64,000 bases of DNA from Aquisphaera insulae. Lineage in GTDB: Bacteria; Planctomycetota; Planctomycetia; Isosphaerales; Isosphaeraceae. The DNA lies in the NCBI RefSeq assembly GCF_011064615.1, contig NZ_JAALJH010000029.1, positions 1 through 64,000 of the forward strand. Reading direction: 5' to 3'. Shown here piece after piece: positions 41,801 to 50,326 of this stretch. Position numbers and translations under genes: made by a program. Under the pieces are notes generated by a model. The model saw only the letters and a list, made by a program, of their open reading frames with translations. It was not told where the DNA came from and ran no database searches. Within the stretch, counting starts at the first letter, position 1. Every line of letters begins with the position of its first letter.

Positions 41801-43718
41801 GCGGGAATTCGGCAACCGGATCCTCGGCTCCGTACCCGTCGGGGCCGACGGCCGCTTCCGCTACGAGAACCTCGCGCCCGGCGGCATCTATGAACTCTGG
41901 CTGGTCTATCGCGAAGGGGGCATGGCTCGCGTCCGGATGAAGTCCGACCCGTTCGCCCCCTTCGCGCTCGCCGAGGGGCTGTCGCTCGAGCCCGGCCAGG
42001 TCCTCGATCTCGGCACCTTCAACGTCGCCACCGGCAAGAAGATCGTCACGGCCGATCCACCCGCCCCGGCGGCCCCGGTCACGGGCCGGATCGTGGACCT
42101 GGAAGGCCGCCCCGTGGCGGGCGCATCGGTCGAGGGGGGCAGAGTCAGCGTCCCGAAGGCCGGGAATCTGACGGCCTGGCTTGACGCGGTGAAGCAGGGG
42201 CAGGCGCCGTGGATCGCCTACGGGCAGATGGACGGGCAGGCCCGGCAGTCTGCCGAGGGCAAGAAGGCCGTCACGGACGCCGACGGCCGGTTCCGACTGG
42301 AGGGCCTGAACGCGGACCGCGTCGTCGAGCTGACCATTCGGGGCGAGGCGATTGCCACGGCGAAGATCGAGGTCGCGACGCGGAAGATGGCTCCCTTGCC
42401 GGCCCCGGGATTCCCCAACCAGTATGGGGCAGGCTCGATGACGATCTACGGGGCGGACTTCGTGTACGCCGCCGTGCCCAGCCGGCCGGTCGTCGGCCTC
42501 ATCACGGACAGGGCCACGGGCAAGCCCTTGCCCGGGGTGGGAGTTCGGAGCGATCGGTTCGCCGGCTCCGACTTCGTGGGGACGATGGCGGAGCGGACGG
42601 TGACCGACGCGGGCGGCCGGTTCCGCCTGAACGGCATGCCCAGGGGGAAAGGGAATCGGATCGTGATCGTCCCGAACGACGATCAACCCTATCTCGTCCA
42701 GGTCGTGGCGATCCCCGATCCGTCCGGGACGAAGCCGGTTTCCGTCGACGCGGCGCTGCCAGCGGGAGTGTTCATCGAGGGGACGGTCACGGAGAAGGCC
42801 ACGGGCAAACCGGTGCCGGGGGCCTGGCTGCATTACCTGCCCTTCCTGGAGAACTCGTTCGCTCAGGGGCATCCCTCCTTCGGGCCGGACCGGAACAGCA
42901 CGAACTCCCTGATCCAGGACCGCTACGTCACGAAGCCGGATGGCTCGTTCCGGCTGGTCGGCCTGCCGGGCCGCGCCATCGTCGGCGCGATAGTCCATCA
43001 CAACGTCTATCGCCAGGGCGTCGGCTCCGAGGCGATCTCGGGCCTGAGCAAGAACGGGCACTTCGAGACCTACTTCAGCCCGGTCCCGGCCGGGAGGCTC
43101 TTCCCGACGGTCATGAAGGAGATCAACCCGCCCGAGGGGGCCAGGTCCGTCCGCGTGGATCTCCAGGCGGCGACCGGCCCGTCGGTCCGGCTCCGGGTCG
43201 TCGACGCCGAGGGGAAGCCCGTGATCGGCAGCCTCGCGCTCGGTCGCACGAGCAAGGGGGCCCACGACTCGGCCGCGGCCACGTCGCCCGAGATCACGGT
43301 CGAGAACCTCATCCCCGGCGAGGAGAGGACGGTCCTGATTCGCCACACCGGCCGGAAGATCGGCAAGGCCCTGCGGGTGCGCGAGAAGGATGACGCCGGC
43401 GGCCCCGTCGTGGTGACGCTCGAGCCGCTGGCGACGATGACCGGCGTCGTGGCCGACGCCGAGGGGGCGCCCGTGCAGGGGGCGCGGGTCCGGACCGATC
43501 CGCTCCCCGGCGGAGATTACTCCCTCAGCCTCGGGCAGGTCCCGACGGACGAGCGCGGGAGGTTCGTCGTCACCGACGTGCCGGTCGGCTGCGAATACGG
43601 GATGGTCGTCGAGTCATCGGGTTCGATGACGCGGATGAGGGTCGCCTTCCGCAAGAAGGCGTCCGTACGGCCCGGCGAGACGACCGACGTGGGCGAGATC
43701 AAGTTCGGCAAGGACTGA
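38874..43718 (+). CDS. BlaR1-like M56 metallopeptidase fused to tandem carboxypeptidase-regulatory-like repeats
   Basis: A 1614-residue protein. The N-terminal 380 residues are an M56 membrane peptidase: hydrophobic segments at about 12-34, 48-69, 154-176 and 355-380, zinc motif HELAH (250-254) and the EEVCDD acid region (291-296). In BlaR1 the extracytoplasmic end is a penicillin sensor. Here it is replaced by at least nine CarboxypepD_reg-like beta-sandwich repeats (GQVIGPDGKPVPGA, GRVVDLEGQAVAGA, GTVTEKATGKPVPGAW and others). Two blocks of about 550-570 residues (near 40375-42060 and 42080-43718) are related copies. The signal sensed is unknown. AAGGGG lies seven bases before ATG 38874, which is four bases after blaI. 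Confidence 0.9.
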   Translation: MSRSVFTLMTALAGPALTWLLQSTVLLAVGLAAGRLLRRCGPAVQSAVYRTTLAAVLVCPLASALLAAAGYEGLTIRLSQPAPDAEIRPESTHGGSDLARRTDEREPESAALTPAPLADPAAPSPSPAEVRVEPAPIAGSVASPRPAEPPIPMTAIVPAVALPLWLLGSAILGIRLLVGHRRMARLRSAAVPAGGDADRLCRELAGRLAVAAPEVLRSPFLPSPCLDGLRRPAILIPEEDDVGLRETFAHELAHLSRRDGLWNLLRRVAVAAGWVQPLLGLLSRRIEAAAEEVCDDVVVHLGADRAHYAGHLLDLAGRTLLPVAPAGVGMISLRSMLSRRVVRILDDRRSLSIRVGTLAIAAMLAAGLCGTLLAGMLGVGGRGVAAEGATEDESGGKITRGQVIGPDGKPVPGAKVTAWRSHPDPALARFQKGVYLDGPYEYSKTTADVEGRFDVPAGFAESRPGKGEGSSILATAPGLGVGVYVKGRPIRLSEGDQPVAGRVVDLEGQAVAGATVRILNVWLPDPEARREADARGGPYRFPGEKSLSVSGEPLLPGGVVTDAEGRFRIEGLGRDVMALVEITGPSVALKRTRIISRDRGPIEGVAQTSLDGTTVVSPTYGARDAIPVEPSRPIEGVVRDLETKEPIPGAVVTAHRLSGEGGNVDGLIRTTTDPGGRYRLVGLPKSGKDGHQLAVYPPLDRPYFVTGDLSVPVTPGLAPVRFDIALKHATWAEGTVRDARTGKPIEGAFLDYFPMVSNERAKDYPNFDSQTSGSVAIKSVYRADAEGRFRIPVLPGRGVVTARLENGGYRVGIGASEIEGDGSAGQLNTYDHIFAAMYNSLKEIDVPVDSASFPCDLALDRGATYRVRLVDPDGRPVTTAAVNGRRAGGGDLDTNLYGESVATVSGFEPGEKRPFVAHDRDRKLGAMLMIPPDGAKDGDEITLTLRPTATVTGRLVDEAGKPASGLVDARLTPLVKREFGNRILGSVPVGADGRFRYENLAPGGIYELWLVYREGGMARVRMKSDPFAPFALAEGLSLEPGQVLDLGTFNVATGKKIVTADPPAPAAPVTGRIVDLEGRPVAGASVEGGRVSVPKAGNLTAWLDAVKQGQAPWIAYGQMDGQARQSAEGKKAVTDADGRFRLEGLNADRVVELTIRGEAIATAKIEVATRKMAPLPAPGFPNQYGAGSMTIYGADFVYAAVPSRPVVGLITDRATGKPLPGVGVRSDRFAGSDFVGTMAERTVTDAGGRFRLNGMPRGKGNRIVIVPNDDQPYLVQVVAIPDPSGTKPVSVDAALPAGVFIEGTVTEKATGKPVPGAWLHYLPFLENSFAQGHPSFGPDRNSTNSLIQDRYVTKPDGSFRLVGLPGRAIVGAIVHHNVYRQGVGSEAISGLSKNGHFETYFSPVPAGRLFPTVMKEINPPEGARSVRVDLQAATGPSVRLRVVDAEGKPVIGSLALGRTSKGAHDSAAATSPEITVENLIPGEERTVLIRHTGRKIGKALRVREKDDAGGPVVVTLEPLATMTGVVADAEGAPVQGARVRTDPLPGGDYSLSLGQVPTDERGRFVVTDVPVGCEYGMVVESSGSMTRMRVAFRKKASVRPGETTDVGEIKFGKD

Positions 43719-43755
43719 CGTCCCGAGCGGGAGCAGCGGGAGGAGGAACCGACGC

Positions 43756-45123
43756 ATGAAGACCTCGCCCTGGGAACCGTACCGACCGGACCCCTCGGCC
43801 CCCTGGACCTTCGAGCGGGCCTGGACGCTCCGCCGGCGCGCCGGGTTCGCGGCGACGTGGGGAGAGCTGCGACGGGACGTCGCCGACGGACCCGGGCCGG
43901 CCGTGGATCGGGTGCTCGCGGGAGAGTGCCGCAGGGACGGCGTCCCGGCGGAATTCGACCGCGTGGCCGCCCTGATCGGCGACGCGGCGGCCGGCTCGTC
44001 GGATCCGCACCGGCTCCAGGCCTGGTGGATCTATCGATGCCTGTTCACGCCCGACCCGCTGGGCGAGCGCCTGACGCTGATGGGACACGACCACTTCGCC
44101 ACCAGCCAGCTCAAGGTCGAGGACGTGGCGGCGATGAAGGCCCAGAACGAGACGCTGCGGCGACTCGCCCGCGGGCCGTTCGCCGACCTCGTCCGCGCGA
44201 TGGCGAAGGATCCGGCCCTCCTGGTCTGGCTGGACGCGCCATCCAACAAGAAGGGGAAGCCGAATGAGAACCTCGCCCGCGAGCTGATGGAGCTGTTCGT
44301 CCTGGGCGTGGGCAATTACACCGAGGTCGACGTGAAGGAGGCCGCCCGGGCCCTCACGGGCCGGACCGTGATCCAGGGGGCCTTCCGCGTCCGCGACATG
44401 GACCGCGACGAGGGCACGAAGACGATCCTCGGCAGGACGGATCGGTTCGACGGCGAGGCCCTCGTCGATCACCTGGTCGCGCAGCCTGCCGCGGCGGACC
44501 GCCTGGCCTGGCGGCTCTGCGCGACCTTCCTCGGCGAGGGGGTGGCGGATCCCCCCGCGCGAGCCGAGCTCGCCGCGATCCTCCGGGCCGACGGCCTGCA
44601 CGTCGGGCGCGGCGTCGCGACGGTCCTCCGGTCGAGGCTCTTTTTCTCGCCGCGGAACCTGCACGCGAAGGTGGTTGACCCGATCGGCTTCGTCGTCGGC
44701 ACGGTGCGGGCCCTGGAGCGATTCGACCCGCCCCCGAGCACCCTGCTGCTGGCGGAGTGGCTGGTCCGGATGGGCCAGGACCTCTTCTTCCCGCCGAATG
44801 TCGGCGGCTGGCCGGGCGGCCGCGCCTGGCTGACCGGGCGGGGCGTCGTGGCCCGGGCGAACTTCGCCGCGGCGCTCGCGGACGGGCACCTGAATCCCTC
44901 GCCGTCCGTCCCGGACCTCCGCAGCCTGGCTGCGCGGCATGGCCGTCCCGGAGGAGACCGCGAGGCGTTCGGGCATCTCTCGGAGCTGCTGGGGGGACGT
45001 CCTCCCGATCCGGCCGCGACGGATCGGATCTGGCACGCGGCCGGGGCCTCGGGCTCGGAAGCATCGCGGCTCAATCGGGCCGTGGCGATGCTCCTGGCCG
45101 GGGCGGAATTGCAGGTTGATTGA
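43756..45123 (+). CDS. DUF1800 family protein
   Basis: The 455-residue protein shows the DUF1800 pattern: HDHFATSQLKVEDVAAMKAQ (102-ish), NKKGKPNENLARELMELFVL, NYTEVDVKEAARALTG and DRFDGEALVDHLVAQPAAAD, and a C-terminal VGGWPGGRAW. Such proteins pair with DUF1501 proteins in many planctomycetes and myxobacteria; activity is unknown. An AGGAGG lies nine bases before ATG 43756. It is followed by DUF1501 after 41 bases, so both form an operon. Confidence 0.92.
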   Translation: MKTSPWEPYRPDPSAPWTFERAWTLRRRAGFAATWGELRRDVADGPGPAVDRVLAGECRRDGVPAEFDRVAALIGDAAAGSSDPHRLQAWWIYRCLFTPDPLGERLTLMGHDHFATSQLKVEDVAAMKAQNETLRRLARGPFADLVRAMAKDPALLVWLDAPSNKKGKPNENLARELMELFVLGVGNYTEVDVKEAARALTGRTVIQGAFRVRDMDRDEGTKTILGRTDRFDGEALVDHLVAQPAAADRLAWRLCATFLGEGVADPPARAELAAILRADGLHVGRGVATVLRSRLFFSPRNLHAKVVDPIGFVVGTVRALERFDPPPSTLLLAEWLVRMGQDLFFPPNVGGWPGGRAWLTGRGVVARANFAAALADGHLNPSPSVPDLRSLAARHGRPGGDREAFGHLSELLGGRPPDPAATDRIWHAAGASGSEASRLNRAVAMLLAGAELQVD

Positions 45124-45164
45124 CGAGGCGGAAGGTCTGAAGACATCGCTCGAGGGAGAACAAG

Positions 45165-46367
45165 ATGCTCACGCGACGAGACCTGATCCGGCGGTCGGCA
45201 TTCCTCTCGCTGTCCCCGGCGGTGCCCGCGTTCCTGGCGCGGACGGGCCTGGCCGCCGCGGCGGAGGTGGACGGCCGGGTGCTGGTGGTGATCCAGCTCG
45301 ACGGCGGCAACGACGGCATCAATACCGTCGTGCCGTTCGGGGATGAGGCGTACGGCAAGCTCCGCAAGGGGCTGAGGCTGCCGGCGGACTCGCTCTGCAA
45401 GGTCGCCGACGGCGTCGGCCTGCATCGGGCCCTGAAGCCCGCGGCGGACCTGATGGAGTCGCACCGTCTGGCGATCGTCCAGGGGGTCGGCTATCCGAAC
45501 CCCGATCGATCCCACTTCGAGAGCATGGCCATCTGGCAGACCGCGCGTCCGGACCGCGCGAGCGCCCGCGAGGAATCGGTCGGCTGGCTGGGCCGTGCAC
45601 TCGATGCGGCCGTCGCGGAGCATCGCCCGCGTGCCGGCGGACCGTCCGCGGTCCTCGTCGGCGACCAGGCGCTGCCGCGAGCCCTCTGGTCCCGGCGGGC
45701 CCAGGCGACGTCGTTCGCCGATGCGTCCGACCTGGCCCTGGCGTTGCCGGTCCCGACCTCCGCCAGCATCGGACCGGCCGGCGACGACCTGGACGCGTTC
45801 GTGCATCGGACGGTCACCTCGGCCTATGCCACGGCCGCCGAGCTCGAGGCCGCCGCGGGGCGGGGGAAGGAGGGGACCGTCCGCTATCCCGCGACGAGCT
45901 TGGCGCAGCGGCTGGAGCTGATTTCGCGGTCGCTCAAGGCGGGCTCGCCGGCGCGCGTCTTCTACGCGATCCAGCCCGGTTACGACACCCACTCGGTCCA
46001 GTTGGCGACGCACGCCAGGCTCCTCGACGAGCTTGCCGGCGCCCTCAGGGCGTTCCTCGACGACCTGGCCGCCGCGGGCCTTGCGGACCGCGTCCTGGTG
46101 CTGGCCTTCAGCGAGTTCGGCCGCCGGCCGGAGGAGAACGGTTCCCTGGGCACGGACCACGGCACGGCCGGGCCGGTCATCCTCGCCGGGCCCGCCGTCA
46201 AGCCGGGCCTGATCGGCCGGACGCCCCGTCTCGGCGAGCTTCGCGACGGCGACCTCATCTGGACGATCGATTTCCGCCGCATCTACGCCACCATCCTGGA
46301 TCGGTGGCTGGGGGTGCCGTCCGCCGGCATCCTCGGCGGGACGTTCGAGCCGCTCGCCGTGATCTGA
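45165..46367 (+). CDS. DUF1501 family protein (sulfatase-fold-like), Tat-type signal
   Basis: The 400-residue protein belongs to DUF1501. The N-terminus has TRRDLIRRSAFLSLSPAVPA, a Tat-like signal with hydrophobic core. LVVIQLDGGNDGINTVVPFG and YPNPDRSHFESMAIWQTARP are the family core; the alkaline-phosphatase-like fold is suggested by LAFSEFGRRPEENGSLGTDH and GTAGPVILAGPAVKPGLIGR. Export is therefore likely. Its partner is the DUF1800 gene just upstream. GAGGGAGAA precedes ATG 45165. It ends 11 bases from the convergent ExbD-type gene. Confidence 0.92.
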   Translation: MLTRRDLIRRSAFLSLSPAVPAFLARTGLAAAAEVDGRVLVVIQLDGGNDGINTVVPFGDEAYGKLRKGLRLPADSLCKVADGVGLHRALKPAADLMESHRLAIVQGVGYPNPDRSHFESMAIWQTARPDRASAREESVGWLGRALDAAVAEHRPRAGGPSAVLVGDQALPRALWSRRAQATSFADASDLALALPVPTSASIGPAGDDLDAFVHRTVTSAYATAAELEAAAGRGKEGTVRYPATSLAQRLELISRSLKAGSPARVFYAIQPGYDTHSVQLATHARLLDELAGALRAFLDDLAAAGLADRVLVLAFSEFGRRPEENGSLGTDHGTAGPVILAGPAVKPGLIGRTPRLGELRDGDLIWTIDFRRIYATILDRWLGVPSAGILGGTFEPLAVI

Positions 46368-46378
46368 ATCCGGCACGA

Positions 46379-47704
46379 TCAACCGGTGGCGCGGGGCCTG
46401 CCGGACGGATCCCCCTTCGGCGAGGGGCCTGCCGGACGAGGCCCGCCCGGCTGCAAGGTCGGCGCCGGGCCCTGCGGGGCCGCCGGCTTGGCGATGGCGA
46501 TGCTCAGGCCGATCTCGTTGGCGGCGTCGTAGGCGAGGACCGCGTTGCGGTGCATGGTGGAGAAGTCCGCGGAGAGGAGCATCGCCTTGCGGTCCGTCTT
46601 CTCGCGGGCGCGGCGGAGGAGCTCGATGAGCTGCTCGCGATTGGCCTCGATCGGCGCGCGGTCGAGCTTCATGGCCCCGGCGGCGTCGATCTCGACGAGG
46701 ATGTAGGAGTCCTTGAGGTCGTCGAGCGACCGCGATCGGCCCTGGGCCACCGCGGGGGCCGGCGAGTCGGCCGAGGGCTTGGGGATCTCGAGCGTCTTGT
46801 ACAGGACCGTGGTCGCCGTGACCATGAAGAAGAGGACGAGCTGGAAGGCGACGTCCACCATCGGGGCCAGGTCCAGCTCCTCGATCTTCTGGGGCGCCGA
46901 CCTGGTGAGGGAGAAGCTCGCTCCCTCCTCTTCATCGTCCCCGTCGTCGTCGGGCGGGGCTGCCACCAGGTGGTCGCGGTCCCGGGACGCCACGACCGGG
47001 AGTGCCAACCGGCTGGAGCTGGAGCCGACCTCGCCCCCGTCCGACCGGCGACGCCGTCCGAAGTCGGGATCGAGGTCATCCGGGCCGAGATCCGGCGGCG
47101 CGTCGAGGTCGATCGGGGCCGGGGCCTCGCGGGTCGGGGCAGGGGGGGGCGCGGGGATCGCGGGCCGTCGCGGGACCTCGTCCAGGTCCGCCAGGTCCGC
47201 CTCGTCGGCGAGGATCTCGAGGTCCGATTCGTCCCCGGCGTCGTCTTCCTCCAGCTCCGAGTCGTCGAGGTCGTCATCCTCGTCCGCATCGTCGTCGTGC
47301 CAGATCCAGCCGGTGGCGGCGGCGACGGCGCGACGGTCGTCCGCGGGGGGCGGGGCCGAGGGAGGCGGCGCGGTGATCTCCTGGTCGAGGACCGGGAAGG
47401 CGACATCCGAGGTGGAGGCGTCGGGGATCTCGGTCGGCTGCCGGGGCGGAGGCGGCGAGGCGGGGGGCTCGGACTCGAATCCGGGCTGGATCTCCTCGAA
47501 GTCCGGCGGTGGCGTCGGTGCGGCGGGCGGGGCGAGCAGCTCGGGGAAGTCGGCGAGCCGCGCCCACGGCGTGGGGGTCCCCGCGGGGCGGACCAGGTCG
47601 TCGTCGCGGAGCTCGCCGCGGGCGAAGGCGGCGCGGATGGACTCGTCGTCGAGATCCCGCTGGAGCTCGAGCCGATCGGCGTGGAAGACGTCCCAGTTCG
47701 CCAC
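46379..47704 (-). CDS. GYF_2-type domain, long acidic/proline-rich linker and ExbD/TolR domain in one protein
   Basis: From GTG 47704 (GGAGG eight bases upstream) the product has 441 residues. The first 60 (MANWDVFHADRLELQRDLDD, IRAAFARGELRDDDLVRPAG, TPTPWARLADFPELL) look like a GYF_2-type domain. About 200 residues of Asp/Glu/Pro/Ala-rich linker follow. The C-terminal 150 residues are an ExbD/TolR domain, with one membrane helix (APMVDVAFQLVLFFMVTATT) carrying the proton-path Asp, and a periplasmic end (YILVEIDAAGAMKLD and later TDRKAMLLSADFS). It is the third gene of an ExbB-ExbD-ExbD operon. The fusion of GYF to ExbD is odd; the GYF part would face the cytoplasm. Confidence 0.85.
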   Translation of the reverse strand: MANWDVFHADRLELQRDLDDESIRAAFARGELRDDDLVRPAGTPTPWARLADFPELLAPPAAPTPPPDFEEIQPGFESEPPASPPPPRQPTEIPDASTSDVAFPVLDQEITAPPPSAPPPADDRRAVAAATGWIWHDDDADEDDDLDDSELEEDDAGDESDLEILADEADLADLDEVPRRPAIPAPPPAPTREAPAPIDLDAPPDLGPDDLDPDFGRRRRSDGGEVGSSSSRLALPVVASRDRDHLVAAPPDDDGDDEEEGASFSLTRSAPQKIEELDLAPMVDVAFQLVLFFMVTATTVLYKTLEIPKPSADSPAPAVAQGRSRSLDDLKDSYILVEIDAAGAMKLDRAPIEANREQLIELLRRAREKTDRKAMLLSADFSTMHRNAVLAYDAANEIGLSIAIAKPAAPQGPAPTLQPGGPRPAGPSPKGDPSGRPRATG

Positions 47705-47733
47705 GGTGGCTGCCTCCGCATGGACCCGGCCGG

Positions 47734-48171
47734 TCACTTCGAGCCGAGGGGCTCCTGGACGCCGACGTGGATGGTGACCCCCTCGACCTCGGAGACGGCG
47801 GCGGCGACCTTGAGGACCTCGCCGTGGGGGACGTCGCCGTCGGCCTGGAGGATGACCTTGCGGCGGCCGTCGCGGACGGCGTCGGCCGCGGCCTTGCGGG
47901 CCTGGTCCAGGCCGATGACGGGCCCCTCTCCGTGGCCCAGGAGCAGCCGGGCCTCGCCGCCGGGCGCGGCGGGCTTCAGCAACGTGAGGAAGATCGCCTG
48001 GGACTCGGCCACGCCCACGCCGTGGCGGGCGGGGGGGACGTCCACCTTCTCGCCGCCGGTCATCTGGACGGAGAAGAGCATGAACGTCATGAGCTGGAAG
48101 ACCACGTCGACCATCGGGGTCATGTCGATGTGTTCGTCGCGTTCTTCGGTCGCTTCGCGGCGGAGGAGCAT
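47734..48171 (-). CDS. exbD: ExbD/TolR family biopolymer transport protein
   Basis: The 145-residue protein has the ExbD plan: a short cytoplasmic N-terminus, one membrane helix with the conserved Asp22 (DMTPMVDVVFQLMTFMLFSV), and a periplasmic domain (RRKVILQADGDVPHGEVLKV). It energises outer-membrane events with ExbB. It lies between ExbB (53 bases upstream) and the GYF-ExbD protein (29 bases downstream). Confidence 0.92.
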   Translation of the reverse strand: MLLRREATEERDEHIDMTPMVDVVFQLMTFMLFSVQMTGGEKVDVPPARHGVGVAESQAIFLTLLKPAAPGGEARLLLGHGEGPVIGLDQARKAAADAVRDGRRKVILQADGDVPHGEVLKVAAAVSEVEGVTIHVGVQEPLGSK

Positions 48172-48224
48172 GTCGGTCGGGCCAGTCTGGTGGTGTTGTC
48201 AGGTCGCGTCCGTCGTCGTCGGGG

Positions 48225-48956
48225 TCACCGCGAGGAGCCCGTGCGCGACGGCCCCGGCTCATGCCTCCCGCCCCGGGCCGGCTGCGTCGCCGTGGCCTGG
48301 GCCGGCGGCATCGCCGCCCCGTTGCGGTCGGCCGGCTCGAGGATCTCGAGCACGTCCTGGAGCTGCCGCTCGGTCCGGTCACGAAGGCGGCGTAGCCGCG
48401 CGTGGACGTCGTTGCCGATGAGCATCATCGGGTTGGCGATCAGCAGCCCCGCGCCGGTGGCCCAGAGCGCCAGGCTGATGTCCGAGGCGAGCTGGCGGGG
48501 GTTCACCTGCTCCGCCCCGCCGATCCGGCTGAAGGCGGCGATCATGCTGGCGACCGTGCCCAGCAGCCCCAGGAGCGGGCCCATCCGGACGATCGTGGAG
48601 ATGCTCGCCAGCCGGTTCTCCATGCCGGCGATGACCTCGGTGTGGAATTCGCTGACCACGAGCTGGCGGATCTTGGCCAGGCCCTTGTCCCGATTCTGCA
48701 GGGCCACGGCCAGGAGCTGGGCGAGGGCCTTGTGCCAGTACGCGGGGCTCTGGCAGACGGAGATCGCGGCGTCGAACTTGCGAGCCTGGCAGAGTTCTTG
48801 CACCTGCGAGATCAGGGGGCGAGGGTCGGCGAGCGTCTTCTTGCCGAGCGTCCGGTAGAGGAGGATCCCGTTGTAGACCCCCCAGACCGCCAGCAGGGCG
48901 AGGGCTCCGTAGATGGCATAGCCGAAGGAATCGATGATTCGGATGGTCAGATTCAT
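48225..48956 (-). CDS. exbB: MotA/TolQ/ExbB family proton channel protein
   Basis: The 243-residue protein has the TolQ/ExbB pattern: a first membrane helix near 12-32, a cytoplasmic region (CQARKFDAAISVCQSPAYWH), and two further helices (MGPLLGLLGTVASMIAAFSR and SDISLALWATGAGLLIANPM). It forms the proton channel with the two ExbD-like proteins. The Arg/Pro-rich C-terminal tail of about 45 residues is longer than in E. coli ExbB. ATG 48956 is the natural start. Confidence 0.92.
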   Translation of the reverse strand: MNLTIRIIDSFGYAIYGALALLAVWGVYNGILLYRTLGKKTLADPRPLISQVQELCQARKFDAAISVCQSPAYWHKALAQLLAVALQNRDKGLAKIRQLVVSEFHTEVIAGMENRLASISTIVRMGPLLGLLGTVASMIAAFSRIGGAEQVNPRQLASDISLALWATGAGLLIANPMMLIGNDVHARLRRLRDRTERQLQDVLEILEPADRNGAAMPPAQATATQPARGGRHEPGPSRTGSSR

Positions 48957-49489
48957 GGGGCGAGAATCCAGTGCGACGCATCGCGAAGAGAGTCTGGGAC
49001 GGACCCTCGGGGCCGTCCGCGGCCTTTATTCTTGCGAGCGGGGCGCGACTCTCGCAAGGGTTACGGCGACGAGCCGTCCCGCTTGGCGCGGGCGGATCGG
49101 TCGCGGGCCCGGCCGAGCCCTGGGCTCGATTCGCCCCCCGGCGACGGCCCGTGCCGTCGGGTTCCGTGGGACCCGGCCGGAGGGCCGCTCGGCGGAGGGG
49201 TGGACAGACGAGCGACGAGGGCGCTACACTGAAATCATTCGAGGACGTCTCGTGGTCCCCTCCGGATCGACTCGCGCCGGCTCCGGTGCGGCCGATGCCC
49301 GGGCGAAGCACACCGCGGGGGGCGGCGCCGCAGTTTGCGGGCTGCCGACACGCCCGCGCGGGGGGAGCCGATCGCTTCCAATCCCTTGCCAGGCTCGCCC
49401 GGGCGCGTGAGAATGGCCAGGCCCACGTTATTCTTCGTGGCGACAGACGAGCGCCGATTGAGCCTTCGAAGTTCCATCGAGTTCTGCCC
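48957..49489. other. divergent intergenic region between exbB and the REC-ATPase gene
   Basis: No gene is recognised here, although the plus-strand frame of the next gene stays open through much of it. The translation there is low-complexity and lacks homology. The one element is CTTGCGAG (49031-49038) and its perfect complement (49051-49058), 12 bases apart, 75-102 bases upstream of exbB. Confidence 0.45.
49031..49058. repeat. 8-base perfect inverted repeat upstream of exbB
   Basis: CTTGCGAG and CTCGCAAG are complementary around a 12-base spacer. It could be an operator or a 5'-leader hairpin for the ExbB operon. Confidence 0.4.
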
Positions 49490-50326
49490 ATGCCACGGAC
49501 CGTTTTGATCGTCGATGACGAGCGCGACACCAACGACATCTTGGCCAGTCTCGTTCGGGCTCGCGAATTCGAACCGATCCAGGTCTATTCGGGTAGCCGC
49601 GTCTGGGCCGCGGTGGCGGAGAAGAAGCCGGACATCATCCTCCTGGACCTCATGCTGCCGGACATGGACGGCTTCGCGGTCTGCGACAAGCTGAAGCGGC
49701 ACCGCGAGACCAACCTGATCCCCATCGTGATGGTCACGGCGCTGCACAACGAGGACCATCAGCTCACGGGGGTCCGGGTCGGGGCCAACGGCTATCTCCA
49801 CAAGCCGTTCTCCCCGGCGCAGCTCTATGCGGCCATCGACGAGGCCCTGGCCTGGCACGACGAGCACCTGAATCGCGGGACCCGGGGGGAGATCAACTTC
49901 GACATCCGCAGCGAGCTGACCTACCTCCAGCAGGCCCAGGACATGCTCGCGGACATGTTCGCCCACACGCCGCTGACCGAGCGTCAGGTGAAGGACCTGA
50001 AGCAGGCGATCATGGAGATGGGGGGCAACGCGATCGAGTGGGGCCACAACAAGAACGCCGAGCTCGTCCTGCGGATCACCTACCGGATCGACGCCGAGAA
50101 GATCACCCTGATCATCCAGGACCAGGGGCCGGGCTTCGACCCCAGGAATCTCCCCCACGCCGCCTCCGACGAGGATCCCATCGGCCACGTCGAGATCCGC
50201 AACGAGATGGGGAAGCGGGAGGGGGGCTTCGGCATCATGCTGGCCCGGGGGCTCGTCGACGAGTTCCACTACAACAAGAAGGGCAACGAGGTCACGCTCA
50301 TCAAGCGGTTCCTCGAGTCGTCCTGA
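49490..50326 (+). CDS. response regulator with REC domain and HATPase_c_2 (RsbW-like) output domain
   Basis: The 278-residue protein starts at ATG 49490, directly before the receiver domain (TVLIVDDERDTNDILASLV). REC covers about 1-125 with Asp53 in LLDLMLPDMDG and Lys in HKPF near 105. The output part (LTERQVKDLKQAIMEMGGNA, IEWGHNK, IIQDQGPGFDP, GGFGIMLARGLVDE) is a GHKL ATPase of the anti-sigma kinase/HATPase_c_2 type. Such ATPases usually bind or phosphorylate anti-anti-sigma factors; none is adjacent. A similar REC-ATPase pair of domains occurs in the protein at 54195, so both may share one pathway. Confidence 0.9.
   Translation: MPRTVLIVDDERDTNDILASLVRAREFEPIQVYSGSRVWAAVAEKKPDIILLDLMLPDMDGFAVCDKLKRHRETNLIPIVMVTALHNEDHQLTGVRVGANGYLHKPFSPAQLYAAIDEALAWHDEHLNRGTRGEINFDIRSELTYLQQAQDMLADMFAHTPLTERQVKDLKQAIMEMGGNAIEWGHNKNAELVLRITYRIDAEKITLIIQDQGPGFDPRNLPHAASDEDPIGHVEIRNEMGKREGGFGIMLARGLVDEFHYNKKGNEVTLIKRFLESS

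Noticed and set aside
40509..43346. Minus-strand open frame of 945 codons inside the M56 fusion gene
   Set aside because: No homology; the plus-strand frame holds the zinc motif and the repeat domains.
47734..48382. N-terminal extension of the GYF-ExbD frame into the ExbD gene
   Set aside because: This region is the coding sequence of the upstream ExbD in another frame. A GTG with GGAGG at 47704 gives a start that fits the GYF-like domain.
48971..49489. N-terminal extension of the REC-ATPase protein
   Set aside because: The frame is open but the translation is Arg/Gly/Ala-rich without homology; the receiver domain begins right at ATG 49490.
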